Source of the DNA: Roseiarcus sp035606915
Lineage (GTDB): Bacteria; Pseudomonadota; Alphaproteobacteria; Rhizobiales; Beijerinckiaceae
Assembly (NCBI GenBank): GCA_035606915.1
Contig: DATNDU010000032.1
Span: 1 to 64,000 of the forward strand
Direction: 5' to 3'
Length of the DNA stretch: 64,000 bases
Within the stretch, counting starts at the first letter, position 1. Each line of letters opens with the position of its first letter. The notes below the pieces were generated by a model, which was given only the letters and a program-made list of their open reading frames with translations, made no database searches and had not been told where the DNA came from. Shown piece after piece: positions 34,316 to 43,068 of this stretch. The position numbers and the translations under genes are program-made.

Positions 34316-37297
34316 ATGACCCAGCTCCATCGTCCCGTCGGCCCCGGCGATCATATCTTTCTCGTCGACGGCTCGTCTTTCGTCTTTCGCGCCTATTTCC
34401 AGTCGATCCGGCAGGATCAAAAATACAATTACCGCTCCGACCGCCTGCCGGTCGGCGCGGTGCGGCTGTTCGCCACCAAAATCCTGCAATTCCTGCGCGA
34501 CGGCGCGGCGGGGATCACGCCGACGCATATCGCCATCATCTTCGATAAGTCCGAGCAATCGTTCCGCCGCGAGCTTTATCCCGCCTACAAGGCGCACCGG
34601 CCCGATCCGCCGGAGGATCTCGTGCCGCAATTCCCATTGATGCGCGCTACCGTCAGCGCCTTCGGCCTGACGCCGATCGAGCAGGACCGCTACGAGGCCG
34701 ACGATCTCATCGCCACCTACGCGCGCCTCGCCCGCCAGCGCGGCGCGCAGGTGCTGATCGTCTCGGCCGACAAGGACCTCATGCAATTGATCGAGCCCGG
34801 CGTCGCCATGTTCGATCCCGCCTCGGGGACCGGCGACACCCGGCGCGAGGAGCGGCGCATCAGCGCAGCCGAGGTCATCGATTATTTCGGCGTGCCGGCG
34901 GAGAAGGTCGTCGACGTGCAGGCGCTGGCTGGCGATTCCACCGACAACGTGCCCGGCGCGCCCGGCATCGGCATCAAGACCGCCGCGCAACTCATCAACG
35001 AATACGGCGATCTCGATGCGCTGCTCGCCCGCGCCGGCGAGATCAAACAACCTAAGCGCCGCGAGACGCTGACCAATCCGGAGACGGTGAAGCTGATCCG
35101 CATCTCCCAGCAACTCGTGACGCTGGTGCGCGACGTCGAGGTTGAGACGCCGCTGGAGTCCCTGGGCCTGCCGAAGCTCGACGGCGAGACGCTGATCGCC
35201 TTCCTGAAGGCGATGGAATTCACCACCATCACCCGGCGCGTCGCCGAGATCTGCGGCGTCGAGGCCAACGCGATCGAGCCCGACCCGGCTTTTGCCGGCG
35301 CCGCGGGTTGGCGCGGCCGCAACGGCGAGGCCGCCGCGCCGCCAGCCGTCGAACCGCCGCCACCCGAGACGGCGGCGTCGGCCGAGGAACAGCCTTCGCC
35401 CAAGCGCCTCGCCGAGGCGCGGGCGGCGGAGGCGCGAGGACAGGCGTTCGAGACCGCCAAATATCCGGCGGTGCGGACGCTTGCGGAACTCGACGCGTGG
35501 ATCGCGCGCGCCTTTGAGGCCGGCGTCGTCGCCTTCGACACCGAGACCTCGTCGCTCGATCCGATGCGCGCCGATCTCGTCGGCGCCTCGCTGGCGCTGG
35601 CGCCGGGAGACGCCTGCTATATCCCGATCAACCATGTGCAGGGCGAGGGGTTGTTCGGCGACGGGCGGTTGCCCGATCAATTGCAGGAGGCCGAGGTCGT
35701 GGAACGGCTGAAGCCGCTGCTCGAAGCTCGCCACGTGCTGAAAGTCGGGCAGAACGTCAAGTTCGATTGGCACGTGTTCAAACAACGTGGCGTCGAGGTG
35801 GCGCCGTTCGACGATACGATGCTGATGTCCTACGTCCTCGATTCCGGCGTCAGCAACGAAGGCCACGGCATGGACGGCTTGAGCGAGCGCTGGCTCGGGC
35901 ACAAGCCGATCGCGTTCTCTGATGTGGCGGGATCGGGGCGCAGCTTTATTGGCTTCGCGCGCGTCGCCATCGACCGGGCGACCGCCTATGCGGCCGAGGA
36001 CGCCGACGTGACCCTGCGACTGTGGCTGACGCTGAAGCCGCGCCTCGTCGCCGAGGCCATGACCACGGTCTATGAGACGTTGGAGCGGCCGCTGGTCGTC
36101 GCGCTGGCGCGCATGGAGGGGCGCGGCGTGTCGATCGACCGCGCCATTCTCTCGCGTCTTTCCGGCGAATTCGCGCAGGGCATGGCGCGCATCGAGGCGG
36201 AAATTCAAACTTTGGTCGGCGGCCCGATCAATCTCGGCTCGCCCAAGCAGATCAGCGACGTGCTGTTTGGCCAGATGGGCCTGCCGGGGGGCAAAAAGAC
36301 GCCGACCGGCGCCTGGTCGACCGGCGCCAGTGTGCTCGAAGACCTCGCCGAAGAAGGCCACCAACTGCCGCGCAAGATTCTCGACTGGCGCCAGCTCTCC
36401 AAACTCAAGTCGACCTATACCGACGCGCTGCCGGGCTATGTCAATCCGACGACGCATCGCGTGCATACGAGTTTCGCGCTGGCTTCGACAACGACCGGGC
36501 GGCTTTCCTCGTCCGAGCCGAACCTGCAAAACATCCCCGTTCGCAACGAGGAGGGCCGGCGCATCCGCCGCGCCTTCGTCGCCGGTCCGGGGGCCAAGCT
36601 CATCTCGGCCGATTACAGCCAGATCGAGCTGCGATTGCTTGCCCATATCGCCGACATTGGCTCGCTGAAGAAGGCCTTCGCCGAGGGGCTCGACATTCAC
36701 GCGATGACGGCCTCCGAGATGTTCGGCGTACCGGTCGCCGGCATGCCGAGCGAGGTCAGGCGGCGCGCCAAGGCGATCAACTTCGGCATCATCTACGGCA
36801 TCTCGGCCTTCGGCCTCGCCAACCAGCTCGGTATCCCGCGCGAGGAGGCGGGCGCCTATATCCGGAAATATTTCGAGCGCTTCCCCGGCATCCGCGATTA
36901 TATGGAGGCGACGAAGAAGCGGGCGCGCGAGGATGGCTATGTGACGACCATATTTGGTCGCAAGTGCCATTTTCCGCGCATCAACGCCTCCAACCCGAGC
37001 GAGCGCGCCTTCAACGAACGCGCCTCGATCAACGCGCCGATCCAGGGCTCGGCCGCCGACATCATCCGCCGCGCCATGGCGCGCATGGACGGCGAACTCG
37101 AAAAGGCCAAGCTGAGCGCGCGCATGCTGTTGCAGGTGCATGACGAACTGGTGTTCGAGGCGCCGCACGAGGAGGTTGACGCCACCATCGCGCTGGTGGC
37201 GAAAGTGATGTCGCAGGCCCCGGCCCCGGCGCTCAGGCTCGACGTGCCGTTGCTTGTCGACGCCCGCGCCGCCGACAACTGGGACGAGGCGCATTGA
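34316..37297 (+). CDS. polA: DNA polymerase I
   Basis: 993 residues. 5'-3' exonuclease (about 15-305: FLVDGSSFVFRAYF, YEADDLIATYARLA, SADKDLMQLIEPG, GDSTDNVPGAPGIG), 3'-5' exonuclease (about 385-585) with an intact DxE at D408/E410 (FDTETSSLDP), so proofreading should work, and polymerase (about 600-993) with motif A SADYSQIELR (D766), motif B RRRAKAINFGIIYG and motif C VHDELVFE (D943). An Ala/Pro linker at about 335-375 joins the first two parts. Slightly longer than E. coli Pol I (928). Convergent with the MFS gene, 3 bp apart. Confidence 0.97.
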   Translation: MTQLHRPVGPGDHIFLVDGSSFVFRAYFQSIRQDQKYNYRSDRLPVGAVRLFATKILQFLRDGAAGITPTHIAIIFDKSEQSFRRELYPAYKAHRPDPPEDLVPQFPLMRATVSAFGLTPIEQDRYEADDLIATYARLARQRGAQVLIVSADKDLMQLIEPGVAMFDPASGTGDTRREERRISAAEVIDYFGVPAEKVVDVQALAGDSTDNVPGAPGIGIKTAAQLINEYGDLDALLARAGEIKQPKRRETLTNPETVKLIRISQQLVTLVRDVEVETPLESLGLPKLDGETLIAFLKAMEFTTITRRVAEICGVEANAIEPDPAFAGAAGWRGRNGEAAAPPAVEPPPPETAASAEEQPSPKRLAEARAAEARGQAFETAKYPAVRTLAELDAWIARAFEAGVVAFDTETSSLDPMRADLVGASLALAPGDACYIPINHVQGEGLFGDGRLPDQLQEAEVVERLKPLLEARHVLKVGQNVKFDWHVFKQRGVEVAPFDDTMLMSYVLDSGVSNEGHGMDGLSERWLGHKPIAFSDVAGSGRSFIGFARVAIDRATAYAAEDADVTLRLWLTLKPRLVAEAMTTVYETLERPLVVALARMEGRGVSIDRAILSRLSGEFAQGMARIEAEIQTLVGGPINLGSPKQISDVLFGQMGLPGGKKTPTGAWSTGASVLEDLAEEGHQLPRKILDWRQLSKLKSTYTDALPGYVNPTTHRVHTSFALASTTTGRLSSSEPNLQNIPVRNEEGRRIRRAFVAGPGAKLISADYSQIELRLLAHIADIGSLKKAFAEGLDIHAMTASEMFGVPVAGMPSEVRRRAKAINFGIIYGISAFGLANQLGIPREEAGAYIRKYFERFPGIRDYMEATKKRAREDGYVTTIFGRKCHFPRINASNPSERAFNERASINAPIQGSAADIIRRAMARMDGELEKAKLSARMLLQVHDELVFEAPHEEVDATIALVAKVMSQAPAPALRLDVPLLVDARAADNWDEAH

Positions 37298-37300
37298 GCC

Positions 37301-38506
37301 TCATTCGATGCCGCGCAACAGGCCTGCGACGCCGCCGGCCGCCACCGTAATCAGCGCGCTGACGAGAAACAGCGAGGGATAGCCGAAGCCGCCGATCAGC
37401 AAACTCGCCAACGTCGGGGCGATGAATTGCGCCGTCGCGCCGGCCATCACCAATAGCGCGAGATCGCGCCCGGCGGTCAGCGGATTGGGCAGTACGCGCG
37501 TCATCAAGGCGAGGTCGATGGCGGCGTAAAGGCCCATCGCGACGCCGCCGAGGACGGCGAACGCCAGCATGCCGGCCCACGTCGCCGACACCACCGGGGC
37601 CAGCATCGCCAGCGCCATCAACGCCGCATAGCCCTGCGCGAAGGCGCGCCGGCGCGAAGTGCGCGCCGCCAGATGATGGCCGGCGAAGACCGCCGCCAGC
37701 GTCGCCACGGTGCGAATGGCGGCGATGAGGCCGGTCGCGGCGCGCGCGTCGTGGCCGGGCAGCGCGGCGACGCCGACATAATCGCGCAGCACGTAGAGGA
37801 GATAGTTGTTGATGGCGAATTGCGCGGCGAACATCAGCACGCGAAAGGCGAAGGCGAGCGTGAAATCGCGCGAGCGGAAGCTAGTCAGCGCCGCGAGCCG
37901 GAGACGGCCGGCGGCGCGCACCGGCTTCGCGGCGGCGAACGGGGCCTCGCGCGCGAAGACGAGGAACAGGCAGGTCGTCGCCGCGAAATAGGCGAATAGC
38001 GCAAAATAGCCGAGGCCGGGCCGCAAATAGGCGGCGACATTGACGCCGACGAGGCCGCCGATCGGCCCGGCGACGGCGAATAGCGAGGAGGCGCGGCGGC
38101 CGAGGCGCGGCGGCACGCGATCCGGCGCGACCGCCAGCAGCGCCGCCTGGAAGCCGTTCAGCGTGAACCACAGCGCGCCGTAGAACACGGCGACGCCGCC
38201 GACCGAATGCTGCTGCGACAGCAGCGCCGCGAAGATGAGCGACAGCCCCGCCATGCCGGCGAGCCAAGGCGCGCGACGGCCGAAGTGGCCGCGGGTGGCG
38301 TCCGAGGCGGCGCCGATCGCAAACAGTCCGGCGACGCCGGCAGCCGCGCAAATCACCGTCAGCCACGCCATATTGGCGACTTTGGCGGCGGCGTCGATCG
38401 CCTCGACCTGGTCGGGCACGAGAATCGCCTGCACGCCCTGGAAGCTGGCGTAGAGGGCGATGGCTGTCGGCAACAGCAGGGCGAGGGCGCGCTCGGGGGA
38501 AGTCAC
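37301..38506 (-). CDS. MFS transporter
   Basis: About 401 residues if started at GTG 38506, the start that removes a basic leader (RKSRRLQRIGRRRRKSPR); an ATG at 38566 would give 421. Twelve spans; the loop 2-3 motif reads GAASDATRGHFGRRAPWL, a form of GxxxDxxxxRxGRR typical of GPH/UMF-type sugar-related MFS carriers. Substrate unknown. Ends 3 bp from polA. Confidence 0.8.
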   Translation of the reverse strand: MTSPERALALLLPTAIALYASFQGVQAILVPDQVEAIDAAAKVANMAWLTVICAAAGVAGLFAIGAASDATRGHFGRRAPWLAGMAGLSLIFAALLSQQHSVGGVAVFYGALWFTLNGFQAALLAVAPDRVPPRLGRRASSLFAVAGPIGGLVGVNVAAYLRPGLGYFALFAYFAATTCLFLVFAREAPFAAAKPVRAAGRLRLAALTSFRSRDFTLAFAFRVLMFAAQFAINNYLLYVLRDYVGVAALPGHDARAATGLIAAIRTVATLAAVFAGHHLAARTSRRRAFAQGYAALMALAMLAPVVSATWAGMLAFAVLGGVAMGLYAAIDLALMTRVLPNPLTAGRDLALLVMAGATAQFIAPTLASLLIGGFGYPSLFLVSALITVAAGGVAGLLRGIE

Positions 38507-38615
38507 GCGCGGGCTCTTACGGCGCCGTCGCCCGATTCGCTGCAATCTCCTTGATTTCCGCACCACAAATTACCAGGCGTTGGTTACGCCCGGGCAGACG
38601 GCAGTGGTGGAATAG

Positions 38616-39101
38616 TCAGAGCCAGCGTCGTACCTGGACCTTGTAACGGCGGTAGTCGTCGCCGAACTTCCCTTCGAGATAGCGTTCTTCCCGGGCGATG
38701 ACCTGCGTCTGGATCGCGATCAGCACGAACGGGAGCAAGGCGAAGGCTAGCGGCCCGTCGAAGCCGATCGCAAGGCCGGCATAGATGAGCGCCATGCCGA
38801 GATACATGGGATTGCGGGTCCACCGATAAGGACCTGTCGTTGCGATAAGAGTCGTCGTCTGCGACGGCGGAATGTTGGCGCCCAGCCGCCGGAACAGCCC
38901 TGCCGCCGCAAGTATTATCGCCGCCCCGGCAACGATTAACAGCGCGCCCGTGGCAATCAGCAGCTCCCAGTCGATGCCGAAAGAGCGCAGGATGACGAAC
39001 CGATCCGCCGCAAGCCCCAACAGCAGCGTTCCCAGATAGACGAACGGCGGAGGGACGCGCACACCGGCACTGTCAGGCTCGACGGCCATGCTCATCTCCA
39101 A
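38616..39101 (-). CDS. Isoprenylcysteine methyltransferase-like (ICMT/PEMT) integral membrane protein
   Basis: 161 residues, four spans, and the C-terminal motif of this family: TTGPYRWTRNPMYLGMALIYAGLAIGF, then VIAREERYLEGKFGDDYRRYKVQVRRWL. Such proteins use S-adenosylmethionine to methylate lipids or prenylated thiols; most bacterial members are uncharacterised. Lies 9 bp downstream of the FAD oxidoreductase, likely one transcript. Base composition is lower in GC than the flanks, as for the whole block 38.6-40.9 kb. Confidence 0.85.
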   Translation of the reverse strand: MEMSMAVEPDSAGVRVPPPFVYLGTLLLGLAADRFVILRSFGIDWELLIATGALLIVAGAAIILAAAGLFRRLGANIPPSQTTTLIATTGPYRWTRNPMYLGMALIYAGLAIGFDGPLAFALLPFVLIAIQTQVIAREERYLEGKFGDDYRRYKVQVRRWL

Positions 39102-39110
39102 TCTGGGCTC

Positions 39111-40004
39111 TTAAACCAGCATCGACTGCTGGGCGAAGATGCCCGCCATCGCGCCTTGCCATGATGCCGTGGTGACCGAGGGTAGAAGGGGGTTGGTGAG
39201 GTCGCCGGCAGCATAGACGCTCGGCACGCTGGTTTCGCGGCGCTCGTCGACCTTGACGACGACGCCGAGGGGTGTGTCGACCGTGGCCAGGCCCAGGGTT
39301 TCATGAAGACTTGCGGACGGCTTGTTGCGCGGATGGGCGAAGAGGATGTCGACCGCGACATCGGGGCCGGTATCGATCTTGACGGTGGCGGTATGACCCC
39401 CTTTATGGGCGATCCCGATGATCCGGCCATCAACGACTGGTACGTTGCGACGCGCCAGATCGGCGCGGATATCGAGCGGAATATCGTGAGCATCGGCAAA
39501 GACCGTCAATCTGTCGGTCCAATCGTGGAAAAGCCTAACCTGATTGTGCGACTGCCGGCCGGACCAGACGAGGCCCCAATGCTGGTCGGCAACTTCAAAG
39601 CCGTCACAATACGGGCAGGGCACGACGGCCGCGCCCCAGCCTTCGGCAAAGCCCGGAACATCAGGCATTTGGTCGACTATTCCATAACTGAGGATCAGGC
39701 GGCGTGCGGTGAAGGTGTCGCCATCGCCAGTGCGGACAAAGAAATTGTCGATGTCGCCGGATACCCTGTCAGCCCGGGCACTAACTAGCCTAATCGTGGG
39801 ATAGCGCATTAGCTGCTGCCGCGCCTCGGCCAAGATGTCCATCGGTGGTTTGTGATCATGGCCGAGCAGGCCATGCGAGTGGTCTGCGAAGCGGTTGCGC
39901 GGCAAGCCGGTATCTAGAACGGTGACTTTGCGGCGGGCGCGGCCGAGCTGAAGCGCGCCGGCGAGACCGGCAAAGCTGCCGCCAACGATGATGACGTCAT
40001 CCAT
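39111..40004 (-). CDS. NAD(P)/FAD-dependent oxidoreductase (thioredoxin reductase-like)
   Basis: 297 residues. FAD site MDDVIIVGGSFAGLAGALQLGRARRKVTVLD, redox pair CPYCDG as in thioredoxin reductases, and the late FAD motif VPSVYAAGDLTNPLLPSVTTASWQGAMAG. The middle NADP-binding GxGxxA motif is weak (GLVWSGRQSHNQ), as in many HcpR/TrxB-like homologues of unknown partner. Divergent from a TetR gene; likely under its control. Confidence 0.87.
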   Translation of the reverse strand: MDDVIIVGGSFAGLAGALQLGRARRKVTVLDTGLPRNRFADHSHGLLGHDHKPPMDILAEARQQLMRYPTIRLVSARADRVSGDIDNFFVRTGDGDTFTARRLILSYGIVDQMPDVPGFAEGWGAAVVPCPYCDGFEVADQHWGLVWSGRQSHNQVRLFHDWTDRLTVFADAHDIPLDIRADLARRNVPVVDGRIIGIAHKGGHTATVKIDTGPDVAVDILFAHPRNKPSASLHETLGLATVDTPLGVVVKVDERRETSVPSVYAAGDLTNPLLPSVTTASWQGAMAGIFAQQSMLV

Positions 40005-40120
40005 AGTAGTGGGCTCCGTGTTGTAGATGGAATGGGATGTTCCCGGCTGGCGATGGCTTCAGTGCGAATAAGACTGACGGTCGAAAGCGCGGCCAGCTTC
40101 AGGAGGGTTCGTCGTTGCAT
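39914..40120 (-). pseudogene. Twin-arginine-like leader fragment upstream of the oxidoreductase
   Basis: A short frame starts with MQRRTLLKLAALSTVSLIRT, a Tat-type signal, and then runs out of recognisable sequence after about 40 residues, where it overlaps the oxidoreductase start in another frame. It looks like the stump of a secreted protein gene whose body has been lost, consistent with a recombined island. It could also be chance. Confidence 0.35.
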
Positions 40121-40186
40121 GGATCAAGCCCTCTCCATCGGCGACATCAGCAGGTGAACGCGCTTGCAGACTTTGAAAACCGAGTG

Positions 40187-40212
40187 GTATCGTAATGTAC
40201 GATTTAAGATAC
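40187..40212. promoter_or_regulatory. Candidate TetR operator (nested inverted repeats)
   Basis: An inner perfect repeat ATCGTA-ATG-TACGAT (40189-40203) is nested within an outer GTATC/GATAC pair (40187-40191, 40208-40212). It lies between the divergent oxidoreductase and TetR genes, 21 bp before the GTG used here as the TetR start. Typical of autoregulatory TetR sites. Confidence 0.6.
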
Positions 40213-40232
40213 TGTCAAGGACTGGAATTACC

Positions 40233-40904
40233 GTGACCAAAAACAGCCAAGGCCGACGCGGCCGGCCCGCCAACGAGGCGCTTGGGCAAACGATAGTCGA
40301 CGCTGCAAGCGAACTTTTTGTGGAGCTGGGTTTTCAAGCGACGACATTGGAAAAGGTCGCACGGCGAGCGAAGATATCTAAACTCAGCATCTATCGGCAC
40401 TTCGAGAACAAGGAGGCGTTGTTCAGCGCGGCCATCGCGGCCCGCTGCCAGCAGTTTGCACCACTGGCCTATTTTGAAGGCATAGCCGGTTCGGCCGAAG
40501 ATCAACTCATGGCGGCAGGATCAACCCTGCTTCGCGCGCTGTTGAGCCCGGACGTCCGTAATGTCGAAGCTATGATCATGGCCGACAAGACGAACCAAGC
40601 ATCTTTAAGCAAACTGTTTTACGAAGCCGGCTTCGTCCATGTCATGGCTCAAATCGAGGCCCTGTTGCGTAAGATGCACGCGAAGGCGGTTCTGAACGTG
40701 CCCGATCCTGTTCAGTCCGCGCGCTTGTTTGCCGCGCTCATCAAAGGGTCCGATCTCCTGATCATCGCACGCTTTGATGAGGCGAGAGCAGGAAATGACA
40801 ACGAAATTGGATCATACTGCCGATTGGCCGTCGCCATGTTTGTCGCGGCGCACGTGGCAACGACCACAGGGAAAGATCGGCCCGTGTTGGTGCATAAATC
40901 TTAA
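40233..40904 (+). CDS. TetR/AcrR family transcriptional regulator
   Basis: 223 residues from GTG 40233; an earlier ATG at 40164 would put the palindromic operator inside the gene, so I prefer the later start. HTH at about residues 35-60 (TTLEKVARRAKISKLSIYRHFENKEALFSAAI), then a helical ligand domain with no recognisable ligand. The base composition is clearly less GC-rich than the genes on either side. It probably represses the divergent oxidoreductase-methyltransferase pair. Confidence 0.88.
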   Translation: MTKNSQGRRGRPANEALGQTIVDAASELFVELGFQATTLEKVARRAKISKLSIYRHFENKEALFSAAIAARCQQFAPLAYFEGIAGSAEDQLMAAGSTLLRALLSPDVRNVEAMIMADKTNQASLSKLFYEAGFVHVMAQIEALLRKMHAKAVLNVPDPVQSARLFAALIKGSDLLIIARFDEARAGNDNEIGSYCRLAVAMFVAAHVATTTGKDRPVLVHKS

Positions 40905-41043
40905 AAATTGGCGCCGAATGGACGAAGGCGAGGGCGGCGGCCGGCGGGGATCGTCGCCCTGCGCTTTTAGCAGCGCGTTTGAATCGCGGCCCGGCTGCGT
41001 GTAAACGGAGCCTCGCTGCGCCTCGGGCGCCTCGGAGACGATC

Positions 41044-41640
41044 ATGCCGCTATTTCCCCGTATGCGCGCCGCCGCGCTCGTCCTGGCGCTGGGGTTGTCG
41101 CTGTCGGCCTGCGGCGTCAACACCATCCCGACCCTGCAAGAGACCGCCAAGGCGCGCTGGTCGGATGTCGAGAACCAATACCAGCGCCGAACCGACCTCA
41201 TCCCCAACCTGGTGGCGACCGTGCAAGGCTACGCCAAGCAGGAGAAGGACGTGCTCGTCGCCGTCACCGAGGCGCGCGCCAAGGCGACCTCCATCCACAT
41301 CGATGCCAACGATCTCACCGACCCCGCCAAGATGAAGGCGGTGCAGAACGCCCAGAACGCGCTGACCGGCGCGCTGTCGCGGCTTTTGGCGGTCAGCGAG
41401 AACTATCCGGACCTCAAGTCCAACGCCAATTTCCTTGCGCTCCAGTCGCAGCTCGAAGGCACAGAGAACCGCATCGCGGTGGCGCGGCGCGACTATATCG
41501 CCGCCGTGCAGGCCTATAATATCGAGTTGCGCACCTTCCCCGGCGTGATCTGGGCCTCGACGCTTTATTCTAGCAGCAAGCCGATGGCCGAATTTGCCGC
41601 TACGGCGGGCTCCGAAGCCGCCCCGAAGGTGAAATTCTGA
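41044..41640 (+). CDS. lemA: LemA family lipoprotein
   Basis: 198 residues. Lipoprotein signal with LSAC (Cys23), then the LemA helical domain (ARWSDVENQYQRRTDLIPNLVATVQGYAKQEKDVLVAVTEARAKA is the region, and LEGTENRIAVARRDYIAAVQAYNIELRTFPG). Role unknown, often paired with TPM proteins as here. Its last bases AAATTCTGA contain the CTG from which the next gene is probably read. Confidence 0.93.
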   Translation: MPLFPRMRAAALVLALGLSLSACGVNTIPTLQETAKARWSDVENQYQRRTDLIPNLVATVQGYAKQEKDVLVAVTEARAKATSIHIDANDLTDPAKMKAVQNAQNALTGALSRLLAVSENYPDLKSNANFLALQSQLEGTENRIAVARRDYIAAVQAYNIELRTFPGVIWASTLYSSSKPMAEFAATAGSEAAPKVKF

Positions 41641-42371
41641 ACCGGCTCGCGCTGACGCTTTTCGCGCTCATCGTCTTTGGCGCGGCGCTGGCGGCGACGG
41701 CGTTCCCGGCGCTGACCGGGCGCGTCGTCGACGACGCGCATATTCTATCGCCGGCGACGATAACGTCGCTGACCGGCAAGCTCGCCGATCTCGAAGCCAA
41801 ATCCTCGATCCAACTCGTCGTCGCCACAGTGCCCGATCTCGGCGGCGAAGAGATCGAGCCCTATGCCAATGCCCTGTTCCGTCACTGGAAGCTCGGGCAG
41901 TCGCAGAAGAACAACGGCGCCCTGTTTCTCATCGCGCCGCAGCAGCGTCGCATGCGCATCGAGGTCGGCTACGGGCTCGAAGGCGTGCTCACCGACATCA
42001 CCGCCAAGCTCATCATCGCCAACGCCGCTACACCGCGCTTCAAGAAAGGCGATTACGACGGCGGCGTCTCCAGCGCCGTCGATGACATCGTCACCGCGCT
42101 CACCACCGACAAAGCGGACTGGAAGCCGGAGATGAAGCCGCAAGGCGACGGCTCCGACGGCGATTTCGTCGCTCCGTTGCTGGCGTTTCTATTCATCCTG
42201 TTCTTCATCTGGCGGCTGAACCGGGGCGCGCGGCGCACCGGCGGGGCGTGGATCGTGCCGTTCAACACCGGCGGCTGGTCGTCCGGCGGCGGTGGTGGAT
42301 TTTCCGACGGCGGCGGCTTTTCCGGCGGCGGCGGTTCGTCGGGCGGCGGCGGCGCCTCGGGGAGTTGGTGA
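41637..42371 (+). CDS. TPM-domain (YgcG-like) membrane protein with non-standard start
   Basis: About 244 residues if read from CTG 41637. The frame has no ATG, GTG or TTG between the stop at 41571 and the GTG at 41826, yet the sequence between is a good signal peptide and TPM start (RLALTLFALIVFGAALAATAFPALTGRVVDDAHIL in pieces), so a CTG or ATT (41634) start, or a frameshift from lemA, is needed. AAGGTGA is 4 nt upstream of the CTG. TPM domain about 25-150, one span about 178-195, then a Gly/Ser-rich tail (SGGGGGFSDGGGFSGGGGS). Confidence 0.85.
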   Translation: MNRLALTLFALIVFGAALAATAFPALTGRVVDDAHILSPATITSLTGKLADLEAKSSIQLVVATVPDLGGEEIEPYANALFRHWKLGQSQKNNGALFLIAPQQRRMRIEVGYGLEGVLTDITAKLIIANAATPRFKKGDYDGGVSSAVDDIVTALTTDKADWKPEMKPQGDGSDGDFVAPLLAFLFILFFIWRLNRGARRTGGAWIVPFNTGGWSSGGGGGFSDGGGFSGGGGSSGGGGASGSW

Positions 42372-42976
42372 TGCGCATTGGCGCGCCGGCGGCGCGCGAC
42401 ATCGAGGCCGCCTTCGCAGCGGCGCAGGCGCGCACCGGCGCGCCGCTGGCCTGCGTGGTCGCCGATTGTTCCGCCGATTACGCTCTCGGCCCCTCGCTCG
42501 GCGCGGCGGCGCTGGCGCTGGCGACGCCGTGGCCGCTCATCGCCTTCACTGATCTCTCGGCAATCCATGTCTTCGCCATCCAACTGGCGGTGTTCGCGCT
42601 GGCGCTTGCTGCGTTGGCCTTCGGGCCAGTGCGGGCGGCGCTCGCCTCGCGGGCGCGGCGGCGCTCGGCCTGCCATCGCGCGGCGATGGTGCAGTTTACG
42701 CTGTGCGGGCTCGACCGGGCGGCGGCGCGCAACGGCGTGCTGCTCTATGTCTCACTTACCGAGCATTATGCCCGCATCGTCGCCGACGCCGGCCTGGAGA
42801 TCGCGCCGGAGGCGTGGCGCGGGCTGATCGACGAACTCGGTGCGGCGCTGCGCTCGGGCGATGCGGCGGCGGCGCTAACGCGCGCCGCGCAGCGCATGGG
42901 CGACCATCTTGCCGAGGTTTTCCCGGCGACTCCGGGCGCGAGCGCGCCTATCGCGAAGCGATTTCATATGTTGTAA
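42371..42976 (+). CDS. TPM-domain protein
   Basis: 201 residues from ATG 42371, overlapping the previous stop by one base (TGATG). TPM-like N-terminus (AARDIEAAFAAAQARTGAPLACVVADCSADY), one or two spans (about 45-85), then a C-terminal part RNGVLLYVSLTEHYARIVADAGLEIAPEAWRGLIDELGAALRSGD that matches second-type TPM proteins in lemA operons. Completes a three-gene lemA-TPM-TPM unit; role unknown. Confidence 0.85.
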   Translation: MRIGAPAARDIEAAFAAAQARTGAPLACVVADCSADYALGPSLGAAALALATPWPLIAFTDLSAIHVFAIQLAVFALALAALAFGPVRAALASRARRRSACHRAAMVQFTLCGLDRAAARNGVLLYVSLTEHYARIVADAGLEIAPEAWRGLIDELGAALRSGDAAAALTRAAQRMGDHLAEVFPATPGASAPIAKRFHML

Positions 42977-42980
42977 CGCA

Positions 42981-43036
42981 GGGGCCGCTTGAGCCGGCCG
43001 GCGACTAGAGATAACCATGCGAAAATAAGCGGCCCC
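42981..43036. repeat. 10-bp inverted repeat between the lemA unit and the carboxypeptidase
   Basis: GGGGCCGCTT (42981-42990) pairs with AAGCGGCCCC (43027-43036) across a 36-nt loop that itself contains GCCGGCCGGC. It could end the lemA transcript or form the leader of the next gene, which starts at 43069. No T-run. Confidence 0.5.
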
Positions 43037-43068
43037 GGAGGCCTCGACCCGACGCGAGTTCGCCCTGC

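Noticed and set aside
33758..37294. A very long open frame antisense to polA
   Set aside because: It mirrors the codon structure of polA, is Arg/His/Gly-rich without any domain, and arises from high third-position GC; polA motifs are complete.
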